A DNA stretch of 64,000 bases from NCBI GenBank assembly GCA_963702755.1, contig CAVPDZ010000009.1, positions 868,001-932,000 of the forward strand, read 5' to 3'. The stretch's first letter is position 1. Each line of letters opens with the position of its first letter. A model generated the notes under the pieces. The model did no database searches. It saw nothing but the letters and a program-made list of their open reading frames with translations, and was not told the DNA's origin. Positions 48,560-56,430 of this stretch are shown here, in pieces. The position numbers and the translations under genes are program-made. Source of the stretch: JAJPKK01 sp963702755. Lineage in GTDB: Bacteria > Pseudomonadota > Alphaproteobacteria > Rhizobiales > Xanthobacteraceae.

Positions 48560-48797
48560 ATGAACGCTCTGCTGAAAGAAGCTCTGGCCGCGGTTTCGTC
48601 AGCTGCCCGAAACCCAGCAGGAAGCGATCGCGAGCCTTATCCTCGATGAGATCGCTGCCGAACGTGGCTGGGAAGAGCGCTTCGCCAAGACGCAGGATCA
48701 ATTGGGCGAACTCGTGCGTGCAGCACGCGACCGCAGGCTGCGATCGCGTCGGCGAGATGTTGCCGTCTTCGATCCGTCCGATCGGCTTTCGAAGTGA
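48560..48797 (+). pseudogene. Small antitoxin-like protein, frameshifted
   Basis: The ATG at 48560 starts MNALLKEALAAV. After one extra base near 48597 the protein continues as QLPETQQEAIASLILDEIAA, then ERGWEERFAKTQDQLGELVR and a basic tail ending DPSDRLSK at the TGA 48795-48797. This layout (short helix, LPE...EAIA, D/E-rich helix, FDP near the end) resembles a widespread family of about 75-80-residue antitoxin-type proteins encoded before RelE-like toxins. The upstream region is AT-rich, unlike its neighbours. Function is inferred from resemblance only. Confidence 0.5.
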
Positions 48798-48908
48798 GTC
48801 TCGCGCGCGAACGCCTTCGAGTTGTCCGGTGCATCGCCTCCGGAGTGTCGTCGATATCGTGCAGTTACGACTCATCCGGGCCTCCACGATTCAGACGCAT
48901 CGGATAGT
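48798..48908 (+). pseudogene. Possible remnant of a RelE-like toxin gene
   Basis: Directly after the antitoxin-like gene, one frame reads NAFELSGASPPECRRYRAV followed by TTHPGLHDSD. This recalls the start of RelE-type toxins (LP-x-E...R, then HPGLH). The core catalytic part is missing and the sequence runs into the 3' end of the convergent hydrolase gene. Weak evidence. Confidence 0.25.
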
Positions 48909-48932
48909 CACGCATCGAGCCGCAGGCCCAGA

Positions 48933-50036
48933 TCACGGCGTCCCGCCTCCGGGGCCGCTGAAGAGCGGCAGCAGGGACTCCGACTCGACGCGGCCGGTGG
49001 CGAAGGCGTTGAAGCCGCGCGGGGCGCCGCCGACGGCGTCGCGGATGACTTGGCGGATCTGCGCGTTCGACAGGAAGAGGTCGTGGTTGATGATGCCCCA
49101 GCCTTCCTTCGAGGCATCGATGACGCGCAGGCCCTTCTGTTCGAGGCGCGCTTTTTCGGCGGCGCCGACGCGGGCGACGCCGCCGTTGATCCAGCGCGAC
49201 ACCGCGAGCGCGCGGTCGTTGGTTGCGGTGATGACCGTGATCTTTGCGGCAAGCGGGCCGATGTGCTCGACCGACGTCATGAACACGTCGATGTCGATGT
49301 CGGGCGACGCGAAGATCACCGCGCCGATGCGGTCGGCGGCGGTGTCGCCGCGCTTGGCGTAGAGCTGGCGCAGCGCCTCCATGGTCAACATGGTGCCGAC
49401 CGAATGGGCGACGATGTTGATGCGGCCGATGGTCGGGCTCGCCATCAGGTCCTCGATCACCTGGGTGAGGGCGTCGCGCGACCACATGGCGCTCTCGCGG
49501 TCGTAGCCGTAGTCGAACAGCTTGCCCTTCGACGGCCAGGAAAACACCATGGTCTCGCCGGGAAATTTGATGGCGTCGGAGAGCCGTGCCGCATCGAGCG
49601 CGGCGGTCTCGAACGTCGTGTTGAAGCCGTGGACATATATCAGCACGTCGCGCCCGCTCGTCGCCTGGACGAGGTCGCCGATCTGCGCTCCGGTGTCGAT
49701 CCCCTTGATGGTCCAGTCGACAAGCCCGATCGAGGCCAGCGTGAAGCGACCGTCATCCGGCGGGATGAGCTTGACGCGGCCAACTGTCATCTTCGCCGCG
49801 CGCTCCGTGCCGAACCAGGGGCTTGCGCGCGCGCCGCTCGCCGGCTTGCGTGTGGTGGCGACGAGGAGGGTCGGCTGCTGGGAGATTTCCGAGGCGTCGA
49901 ACCGCGGTGCGTTCGCGGCCAAGCCGGCGCATCCCGCGACCGTGAAGGCCGCGCCGGCGGACGCGAGGCCGCGCAGCGCCGCGCGGCGTGACACCGTGCG
50001 CGGGCCGCTTTGCGCGAGCCATCGATTGTCGGACAT
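48933..50036 (-). CDS. Alpha/beta hydrolase of the DUF900 family, exported lipoprotein
   Basis: A 367-residue protein with a leader VSRRAALRGLASAGAAFTVA and a lipobox ending in GC (residues near 37-40), with twin arginines. The hydrolase core shows YVHGFNTTFE (oxyanion side) and the nucleophile elbow AHSVGT. Asp and His (near INHDLFL) follow. DUF900 enzymes are esterase-like and of unknown substrate. ATG at 50036 is chosen over one seven codons upstream because the signal sequence then has usual length. Confidence 0.82.
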   Translation of the reverse strand: MSDNRWLAQSGPRTVSRRAALRGLASAGAAFTVAGCAGLAANAPRFDASEISQQPTLLVATTRKPASGARASPWFGTERAAKMTVGRVKLIPPDDGRFTLASIGLVDWTIKGIDTGAQIGDLVQATSGRDVLIYVHGFNTTFETAALDAARLSDAIKFPGETMVFSWPSKGKLFDYGYDRESAMWSRDALTQVIEDLMASPTIGRINIVAHSVGTMLTMEALRQLYAKRGDTAADRIGAVIFASPDIDIDVFMTSVEHIGPLAAKITVITATNDRALAVSRWINGGVARVGAAEKARLEQKGLRVIDASKEGWGIINHDLFLSNAQIRQVIRDAVGGAPRGFNAFATGRVESESLLPLFSGPGGGTP

Positions 50037-50281
50037 CCACCACCCCGTACTTGTCACCCCACCGTCTTAACCCTGAACACGGCAATAGAACGGCGAAGGG
50101 CGGAACCCGTGTTCTGCGGCCAAAGTCTTAAGGAGAACTTGCGCTTCCGCCCGGCCTCCCTGCCATTTTGTTGCGCAATCGTTCCCGTCTTTGCACGGTC
50201 ATTGCGAGGCACTTTCGCGCATTGATGTACCGGCCAAAGCGTGGTTCGCTTTGCCCAAGGAATAAAATCGGGAGGATTTGC

Positions 50282-51439
50282 ATGGCACGCTGGTATGTCG
50301 CCTTGCTGTCGCTATGCGCGTTCAGCGCGACGGCGGCCGCGCAGAACGCGGCGCCGGACAAGACCTTCGTCATGAAGCTTGCGACCGCGACGCTCAATGA
50401 CGGGCAGCATGAATGGATGAAGCGCTTCGCCGCCGCGATCGAGCAGAAGTCGGGCGGCCGCATCAAGGCGGAACTTTATCCGGCGAGCCAGCTCGGCTCG
50501 ATCCCGCGCATGATCGAGGGCACGCAGCTCGGCTCGATTCAGATTTTCGTGAGCCCGCCGGAGTTCCTCGTCGGCGTCGATCAGCGCTTCGAACTGATGA
50601 GCGCGGCCGGTCTGTTCGAGAACGAACACCACGCGGTCAAGGTCGTGAGCGATCCGGAATTCTCCAAGGCTTTTCTCGCGGTCGGAGCCAACAAGGGGCT
50701 GATCGGCGTCGGCCTCTTCATCGGCGGGCCGACGGCGTTCGCGACGCGCACGCCGTTCCGTACGCTCTCCTATGTCCAGGGCAAGAAGATCAGGGTGTTC
50801 GCCTCGCCGTTCCAGATCGACCAGATCACGCGGCTCGGCGGCACCGGCGTGCCGATGTCGCTCGGCGACGTGCTGCCGGCGCTGCAGCAGGGCACGATCG
50901 ACGGCGCGCTCGGCGCGCTGCAGGTGTTCACCGCCTTCGCCTATTACGACACGACCAAATACATGAACGAGGCCGGCCAGTCGTTCGTGTTCAGCCTCGC
51001 GGTCATGAGCAAGCGCTGGTTCGACACGCTGCCGGCCGATCTCCAGGCGCTGGTGCTCGCGACCGCCAAGGGGATCGACGTCAATTCGTGGGAGGTCGAT
51101 TTCCTCGCCCGGCAGCGCAAGACCTGGGTCGAGAAGGGCGGCGAACTTGATGCGTTATCAGCGGCCGATCACGCCGAGCTGATGGCCAAGACCGGCACCA
51201 TCGGCGACGACATCGTCAAGACCAAGCCGGAGCTGCAGCCGCTATGGCAGGAGCTGCGCGCCACCGTGAAGCGGACGCAGTACGGACGGGCAGCCGTAGG
51301 GTGGGCAAAGCGAAGCGTGCCCACCGCGGCGCCGATGGTGGGCACGGCGGATCGAACGCCGTGCAATATTGCACAGGCTTCGGCCGCCTTTGCCCACCCT
51401 ACGGCTTTGCTAGCTTTGCGCGCTGTGCTTGTAAGATAG
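50282..51439 (+). CDS. TRAP-type (DctP-like) periplasmic solute-binding protein
   Basis: A 385-residue binding protein with signal peptide WYVALLSLCAFSATAAAQ. GGAGG lies seven bases before the ATG. DctP features include GRIKAELYPASQLGSIPRMI, GKKIRVFASPFQIDQITRLG and LGDVLPALQQGTIDGALGAL. No DctQ/DctM genes are adjacent. The last roughly 45 residues (from about AVGWAKRSVPTAAP) are encoded by palindromic repeat family 5, so the natural C-terminus lies near VKRTQYGRA. It is followed by a hydrolase and a flavin-dependent oxygenase, suggesting uptake and breakdown of one compound. Confidence 0.82.
   Translation: MARWYVALLSLCAFSATAAAQNAAPDKTFVMKLATATLNDGQHEWMKRFAAAIEQKSGGRIKAELYPASQLGSIPRMIEGTQLGSIQIFVSPPEFLVGVDQRFELMSAAGLFENEHHAVKVVSDPEFSKAFLAVGANKGLIGVGLFIGGPTAFATRTPFRTLSYVQGKKIRVFASPFQIDQITRLGGTGVPMSLGDVLPALQQGTIDGALGALQVFTAFAYYDTTKYMNEAGQSFVFSLAVMSKRWFDTLPADLQALVLATAKGIDVNSWEVDFLARQRKTWVEKGGELDALSAADHAELMAKTGTIGDDIVKTKPELQPLWQELRATVKRTQYGRAAVGWAKRSVPTAAPMVGTADRTPCNIAQASAAFAHPTALLALRAVLVR
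51296..51412. repeat. Palindromic repeat, family 5 (GTAGGGTGGGCAAAGC...TTTGCCCACCCTAC)
   Basis: About 117 bases with complementary ends and CGTGCCCACC / GGTGGGCACG arms. It lies inside the 3' end of the TRAP-binding-protein frame. A second copy is at 58263-58388. Confidence 0.9.
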
Positions 51440-51478
51440 ATCAGCCGGCGGCGCTTCGCCGGCTCACATGGAGGAGAC

Positions 51479-52270
51479 ATGCCGGCTCGGGAAACGACCC
51501 ATACGGTGCGCGGCGTCAAGGTGCGCATGTTCACCGGCGGCGAGGGGCCGCCGCTGATCTTTCTGCATGGCGCCGGGGGCGTCGAGCGCTGGCTGCCGTT
51601 CTTCGACCTTCTGGCCGCGCATCACGCCGTGATGGTGCCGGAGCATCCGGGCTTTGGCGGCTCGGATAATCCGGCGTTCATCCGCAATGTCGGCGATGTC
51701 GCCATGTACTACCTCGATTTCCTCGATGGCCTTGGCGGCGGCAAGGTCGATCTCGTCGGCAATTCGCTGGGCGGCTGGATTGCGGCGGAGCTTGCGACCC
51801 GCAATTGCGCGCATCTCAAGACGCTGACCCTGCTCTCGCCGGCGGGCGTGCGCGTCAAAGGCGTGCCGTCGGGCGATAACTTCATCTGGGGTCCGGAAGA
51901 GGCGATGCGCAACCTCGTCCACGACCAGGCGGTCGCCGAGCGCATGCTCTCCATCGTGCCGACAGACGCCGAGGCGGACCGCGCGCTGACCAACCGCTTC
52001 ATGGCGGCAAGGCTCGGCTGGGAGCCGCGCTGGTTCAACCCGGCGCTGGCGCGCTGGCTGCACCGCATCTCGGTGCCGACGCTCGTGCTGTGGGGCGACG
52101 ACGACAAGCTGCTGCCGGCGCGCTACGCCGAGGTCTGGAAGAAGGAGGTGCCCGGCGCGCAGGTCGAGATCATCCCGAACTGCGGCCATCTGTTGCACAT
52201 CGAAAAGGCGGAGCTCGTGGCGAACAAGGTCCTCGCCTTCGTGAACGGCAAAGCGCGAGGTACGCCATGA
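51479..52270 (+). CDS. Alpha/beta-fold hydrolase
   Basis: 263 residues, intact. IFLHGAGGVERWLPFFDLL (oxyanion side), nucleophile elbow GNSLGG, Asp in VLWGDDDKL and His in NCGHLLHIEKAE form the triad. GGAGGAG precedes the ATG. Its stop overlaps the start of the flavin-dependent oxidoreductase gene as ATGA, so the two are co-translated. It may act as a C-C or ester hydrolase after the flavin enzyme. Confidence 0.85.
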   Translation: MPARETTHTVRGVKVRMFTGGEGPPLIFLHGAGGVERWLPFFDLLAAHHAVMVPEHPGFGGSDNPAFIRNVGDVAMYYLDFLDGLGGGKVDLVGNSLGGWIAAELATRNCAHLKTLTLLSPAGVRVKGVPSGDNFIWGPEEAMRNLVHDQAVAERMLSIVPTDAEADRALTNRFMAARLGWEPRWFNPALARWLHRISVPTLVLWGDDDKLLPARYAEVWKKEVPGAQVEIIPNCGHLLHIEKAELVANKVLAFVNGKARGTP

Positions 52271-53412
52271 AATTCGTCTGCTTCCACCTGATGCCCTACC
52301 GGCCGCTCGATTTCGAGGAGCGCGCCAAGTACCGCGCCGCCTGGGTCGTGATGCCGAACACGCTCTACGATCCGAAGAAGGGCGCGGAGGAATATGCCTC
52401 CTACATCGATCAGCTGGTGTCGGCGGAGGCGCTGGGCTTCGACGTCATCGGCGTCAACGAGCATCACCAGACCGCCTACGGCCTGATGCCGGCGCCGAAC
52501 ATCATCGCGAGCGCGCTCGTCGCCCGCACCAAGAAGGTCAAGGTCGCGATCCTCGGCCGCGCGCTGCCGCTCGTGAACAATCCGCTCAACATCGCCGAAG
52601 AGTTCGCCATGCTCGACAATCTGTCGCGCGGGCGCATCATCACCGGCTTCGTGCGCGGCATCGGCACCGAGTATCACGCGACCGGCATCTCGCCGAGCTT
52701 CTCCCACGAGCGCTTCCACGAGGCCCATGATCTCATCGTCGGCGCGTGGACGAAGCCCGGCCCGTTCGAGTTCGAGGGCGAGCACTTCAATTTCCGCTAC
52801 GTCAACATCTGGCCGCGCCCGTATCAGCAGCCGCATCCGCCGATCTGGATTCCGTCGATGGGTTCATCGGAGACGATCCAGTGGGCGGCGGACCCCGCGC
52901 GCAAATATCCGTTCCTCGTCACCTTCAGCGCCGAGGATCTCGTGGTGCGCTATCTCAACATGTACCGCGACCAGGCGCGCAAGTTCGGCTACGAGGCCGA
53001 GGGCGGGCAGCTCGGCTGGGCGTGCCCGATCTACGTCGCCGACACCGACGAGCGTGCCATCGCGGAGGCGCGGGCGGGAGTGGAGACGCTGTTCAACCAG
53101 TATCTCGCCAATCCGTGGGAGATGCTGCTGCCGCCGGGCTACACCTCGCTCGAGTCGATGAAGCGCACCATGTCGCTGCGCAAAGCGCTGGGGTCGGGGG
53201 CGCGCAACCTGACGATCGAGGACTTGTCGGCGAACGGCACCGTCGTCGTCGGCAGCGTGAAGACCGTGCGCGAGCGCATCGCGCGCATGCGCGAGCGCAC
53301 CGGCTTCGAGATTCTGGTGGCGCTGTTGCAGTTCGGCGTGATGAGCGACGAACTCACCAAGCGCAACATGGAGATGTTCGCCGCCGAGGTGATGCCGCAC
53401 TTCCGGACGTGA
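52267..53412 (+). CDS. LLM-class (bacterial luciferase-like) flavin-dependent oxidoreductase
   Basis: A 381-residue TIM-barrel enzyme of the luciferase-like monooxygenase family, which uses reduced FMN or F420. Typical blocks are GFDVIGVNEHHQTAYGLMPA, ILGRALPLVNNPLNIAEEFA, LDNLSRGRIITGFVRGIGTE and IWIPSMGSSETIQWAA. ATG at 52267 overlaps the hydrolase stop. Operon: TRAP-binding protein, hydrolase, this enzyme. Substrate unknown. Confidence 0.85.
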   Translation: MKFVCFHLMPYRPLDFEERAKYRAAWVVMPNTLYDPKKGAEEYASYIDQLVSAEALGFDVIGVNEHHQTAYGLMPAPNIIASALVARTKKVKVAILGRALPLVNNPLNIAEEFAMLDNLSRGRIITGFVRGIGTEYHATGISPSFSHERFHEAHDLIVGAWTKPGPFEFEGEHFNFRYVNIWPRPYQQPHPPIWIPSMGSSETIQWAADPARKYPFLVTFSAEDLVVRYLNMYRDQARKFGYEAEGGQLGWACPIYVADTDERAIAEARAGVETLFNQYLANPWEMLLPPGYTSLESMKRTMSLRKALGSGARNLTIEDLSANGTVVVGSVKTVRERIARMRERTGFEILVALLQFGVMSDELTKRNMEMFAAEVMPHFRT

Positions 53413-53421
53413 CCGCAGATG

Positions 53422-53579
53422 CACCTCCCCCTGGAGGGGGGAGGTCACCCGCGCCGCAGGCGCGGGTGGGAGGGGGTGGAGCGCTGCAGCAAACGCGGCG
53501 GCGCAGATTATGTTGCGCCGGTGTCACCCCACCCCGGACCGCCTGCGGCGGTCCGACCCTCCCCCTCCAGGGGGAGTGC
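53422..53579. repeat. Palindromic repeat, family 6, third copy
   Basis: About 158 bases: CACCTCCCCCTGGAGGGGGG at one end and ACCCTCCCCCTCCAGGGGGA at the other, with inner CGCGCCGCAGGCGCG and GGACCGCCTGCGGCGGTCC hairpins. It fills the gap between the convergent flavin-enzyme and thiol-oxidoreductase genes. Confidence 0.9.
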
Positions 53580-53585
53580 TCAAAA

Positions 53586-54245
53586 TCAGCTCTTCAGCAT
53601 CGGCGCGATGATCTTGTCGATCTGCTCGATCGTGAGCTCGCCGCCGTGGCGCTCGCCGTTGATGAAGAACGTCGGGGTCGAGTCGACCTTGAACTTGCGC
53701 GAGCCGATGTCGCGCATCTGCTGCACCTTGTTGAGGAGCGCGGTGTCGTTGATGCAGGACTGGAAGCTCTCCTCGGTGAAGCCGGCCTGCTTGACGATGG
53801 CGAGGAGCGGCGGGAGCGGGTCGCGCACCGCCCACTTCTGCTGCTGGGCGAACAGTGTCTCGATCAGCGGATTGTATTTTTCCGGCCCGGCGCAGCGCGC
53901 AAGCATGAATGCTGCCGCGGCCAGGCGATCGAGCGGGAACTCCCGCATGATGTAGCGTACCTTGCCGGTGTCGATGTACTTCTCCTTCAGCGCCGGGAAG
54001 GTCTCGGCCTCGAACCGCGCGCAGTGCGGGCAGGTCATCGAGGCGTACTCGATGATGGTCACCGGCGCGTCCTTGGCGCCGAGCGGAATGTCGTCAAGCG
54101 GACCCTTGGCTTCGAGTTCGAGCATCGAGATGGTGTCGGCCTGGGCGGTGCCGCCAAGCCGCCAGAGCCATTCGAACGTGCCCATGGACGCGAAGGCGGC
54201 GAGCGCCAGCGTGGTGGTCGTAACGAACGTGCGGCGGGTGATCAT
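53586..54245 (-). CDS. DsbA-family thiol:disulfide oxidoreductase, exported
   Basis: 219 residues with a leader ITRRTFVTTTTLALAAFASM (twin Arg) and the thioredoxin-fold active site CPHC in EYASMTCPHCARFE. The cis-Pro loop STPTFFINGE is present. It would introduce or isomerise disulfides in the periplasm. The open frame runs further upstream, but the ATG at 54245 has GGAGG before it. Neighbours are DUF721 and mutY, an arrangement seen in Bradyrhizobium relatives. Confidence 0.88.
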   Translation of the reverse strand: MITRRTFVTTTTLALAAFASMGTFEWLWRLGGTAQADTISMLELEAKGPLDDIPLGAKDAPVTIIEYASMTCPHCARFEAETFPALKEKYIDTGKVRYIMREFPLDRLAAAAFMLARCAGPEKYNPLIETLFAQQQKWAVRDPLPPLLAIVKQAGFTEESFQSCINDTALLNKVQQMRDIGSRKFKVDSTPTFFINGERHGGELTIEQIDKIIAPMLKS

Positions 54246-54396
54246 GTAGCCTCCGTTGGTCCCCTTCACATAGCGCGATTTTCGCAATAGGGAGCGGTTT
54301 GCGCAACAGGGGGCGGTTTGCAATTTGGTAATGGTTGCGGGGTGCGTCATCGAGAACGATTGTCGCGCGGGCGCGCGGCCGCGCCGCGTCCTTCGG

Positions 54397-54885
54397 TCAC
54401 GCGGGTTTGATTGCCGCGGCGAGGCGGCCGAGCGCCGCACGCAGGCGATCGTCGGTGATGCCGGTCATCTCTGCCGCCAGCGCTGCGGCGCGGGCGTCAT
54501 CGATCTTGGGGCGGCGCGGCTTGCGGTTGCGGCGGGCGAGCGGCGCCTGGCGGAGCGCGATGCCCGAGATCGCCTGCCAGCCGAAATAGCGGTTCACGCG
54601 CTCGACGATCAGGCCCGACAGGTGCTGGATCTCGATCGCCGCGGGGCCTTCGACGCGCAGCACCAAGGTCGCGGGCTGCATGTCATCCGGGTTTGAGGTG
54701 CGGACCCAGTTCATCCGCAGCGGCTCGGCGTGTGCCGCCACTTCGGCGCCGACGATCTCGTCCCAGTGGGTCACGATCTCGCGCGACGCAAAGCCCTGCC
54801 GCTCGAAGACGTGGCCGACGCACGCGCCGATGAGGTCGGCCAGCGGCTTCGGCCCGGACGGCTTCTTCATGGTCGCGGCTTTCAT
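54397..54885 (-). CDS. DUF721-family protein (DciA-like)
   Basis: 162 residues. The family core is LADLIGACVGHVFERQGFAS, HWDEIVGAEVAAHAEPLRM and LVLRVEGPAAIEIQHLSGLI, a KH-like N-terminal domain. DUF721 proteins include DciA, which loads replicative helicase in many bacteria. The tail is basic (APLARRNRKPRRPK). ATG at 54885 gives the expected length; an ATG five codons later is possible. It lies between dsbA-like and mutY, on the strand opposite mutY. Confidence 0.82.
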   Translation of the reverse strand: MKAATMKKPSGPKPLADLIGACVGHVFERQGFASREIVTHWDEIVGAEVAAHAEPLRMNWVRTSNPDDMQPATLVLRVEGPAAIEIQHLSGLIVERVNRYFGWQAISGIALRQAPLARRNRKPRRPKIDDARAAALAAEMTGITDDRLRAALGRLAAAIKPA

Positions 54886-55007
54886 GGTCGCGATTCCGCG
54901 GTTGTTGGCAGATGCGCGTCGCGGCTTGTTCGCGGCGCGCCGCTCTGCCAGAGCTTGCCCATGACCGTAGCAGGCAGGCGCACAAAGCAGAAGCGGCCAC
55001 ATCGAAA

Positions 55008-55213
55008 CACCCTCCCCTGGAGGCGGGGAGGGTCGGACTGCCGGAGGCGGTCCCCCCCCGGGAGGGTGGGGTGACAGCGATGGCAACAAAGCCGAATCTC
55101 GCGACCCCCGCCGACCATCTTACAGGGGGAGCGCTGTCACCGCCACCCGGCCGCTGACGCGGCCGACCCCGGATCAAGTCCGGGGGAGGCTATGCCCCCT
55201 CCAGGGGAAGGTG
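55008..55213. repeat. Palindromic repeat, family 6, fourth copy
   Basis: About 206 bases, from CACCCTCCCCTGGAGGCGGG to CCCCCTCCAGGGGAAGGTG, with extra inner hairpins. Its right end supplies the start codon of mutY. Confidence 0.85.
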
Positions 55214-56304
55214 AAGTAAAGCCCAGCGCCGCGGATCTGCTCGCGTGGTACGACCGGCATCGCCGCCGGCTGCCGTGGCGCGCGCTGCCCGGCGAGGCTC
55301 CCGATCCTTATCGGGTGTGGCTCTCCGAGATCATGCTGCAGCAGACCACCGTCACTGCGGTGATGCCGTACTATCTCAAGTTCCTGGCGCGGTTTCCTTG
55401 CCTGCCGGCGCTCGCGGCGGCCGACATCGACGACGTGCTCGGCCTGTGGGCGGGCCTCGGCTATTACGCCCGCGCGCGCAATCTTCATGCCTGCGCCCGC
55501 GAGGTCGCGGCGCGCGGCAGCTTTCCGGATACCGAAGACGAACTCGCGACGTTGCCGGGGATCGGCCCTTACACCGCGGCGGCGATTGCGGCGATTGCGT
55601 TCGATCGCAAGGCGGCTGCGGTCGACGGCAATGTCGAGCGCGTGGTGACGCGCCTGTTCGCCATCGAGCAGCCGTTGCCCGACGCCAAGCCTGCGATCCG
55701 CACGCTCGCGGCGCGCCTCGTGCCCGACCGCCGTGCCGGGGATTTTGCACAGGCGATGATGGACCTCGGCGCGACGATCTGCACGCCGAAGGCTCCCGCT
55801 TGCGTGCTGTGTCCGTTCATCACAGCGTGCGCGGCGGCGGCACGCGGGGACGCCGAAAGCTTTCCGCGCCGCGCGAAGAAGCGCGAAGGGCAGTTGCGGC
55901 GCGGCGCCGCGTATGTCGCCATCCGCGCGGACGGCCACGTGCTGGTGCGCCGGCGCGCCTCGCGCGGCCTTCTCGGCGGCATGACCGAGGTGCCCACGAC
56001 GGAATGGCATCCTGCTTTCGACGTCACGGGCGCACTTGCCGACGCGCCGCGCCTTGGCGTCGCGGAAGCGGTCGCGTGGCGACGCATTGCCGGCGTGGTT
56101 AATCACGTCTTCACCCATTTCCCACTCGAGCTCGAGGTCTTCACCGCGTGCGTGCCTCATGGAACGGACCCGCCCGACGGAATGTGGTGGCTTGCGCCTG
56201 ACGAGATTGCCGATGCCGCCTTGCCGAGCCTGATGCGCAAAGTGCTGGCGCATGCGAGCGTCACGCCGACGCCATCGAAGCGGCAGCCGAAGCGGGTGGG
56301 GTAA
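55192..56304 (+). CDS. mutY: A/G-specific adenine DNA glycosylase MutY
   Basis: 370 residues. MutY removes adenine mispaired with 8-oxoguanine. Visible are SEIMLQQTTV (catalytic Glu), the helix-hairpin-helix LPGIGPYTAAAIAAIAF, catalytic Asp in VDGNVERVVTR, and the 4Fe-4S cluster ligands in CTPKAPACVLCPFITAC (C-x6-C-x2-C-x5-C). A C-terminal NUDIX-like domain follows (RRGAAYVAIRADGHVLVRRR). The only in-frame ATG near the natural N-terminus lies inside the upstream repeat, so the first roughly ten residues (MPPPGEGEVK) come from that element. Confidence 0.92.
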   Translation: MPPPGEGEVKPSAADLLAWYDRHRRRLPWRALPGEAPDPYRVWLSEIMLQQTTVTAVMPYYLKFLARFPCLPALAAADIDDVLGLWAGLGYYARARNLHACAREVAARGSFPDTEDELATLPGIGPYTAAAIAAIAFDRKAAAVDGNVERVVTRLFAIEQPLPDAKPAIRTLAARLVPDRRAGDFAQAMMDLGATICTPKAPACVLCPFITACAAAARGDAESFPRRAKKREGQLRRGAAYVAIRADGHVLVRRRASRGLLGGMTEVPTTEWHPAFDVTGALADAPRLGVAEAVAWRRIAGVVNHVFTHFPLELEVFTACVPHGTDPPDGMWWLAPDEIADAALPSLMRKVLAHASVTPTPSKRQPKRVG

Positions 56305-56430
56305 GGGCGTCACACCGTTGCCTTCGATTTAAGATAATTGCGGAACCGAAATTTATCTCAAGTTTGCGTTCGGCTTTGCCGGACGATGCGCGCTGCGCTA
56401 TCGCCATTAGGCGCCACCGGGAGCAACACA

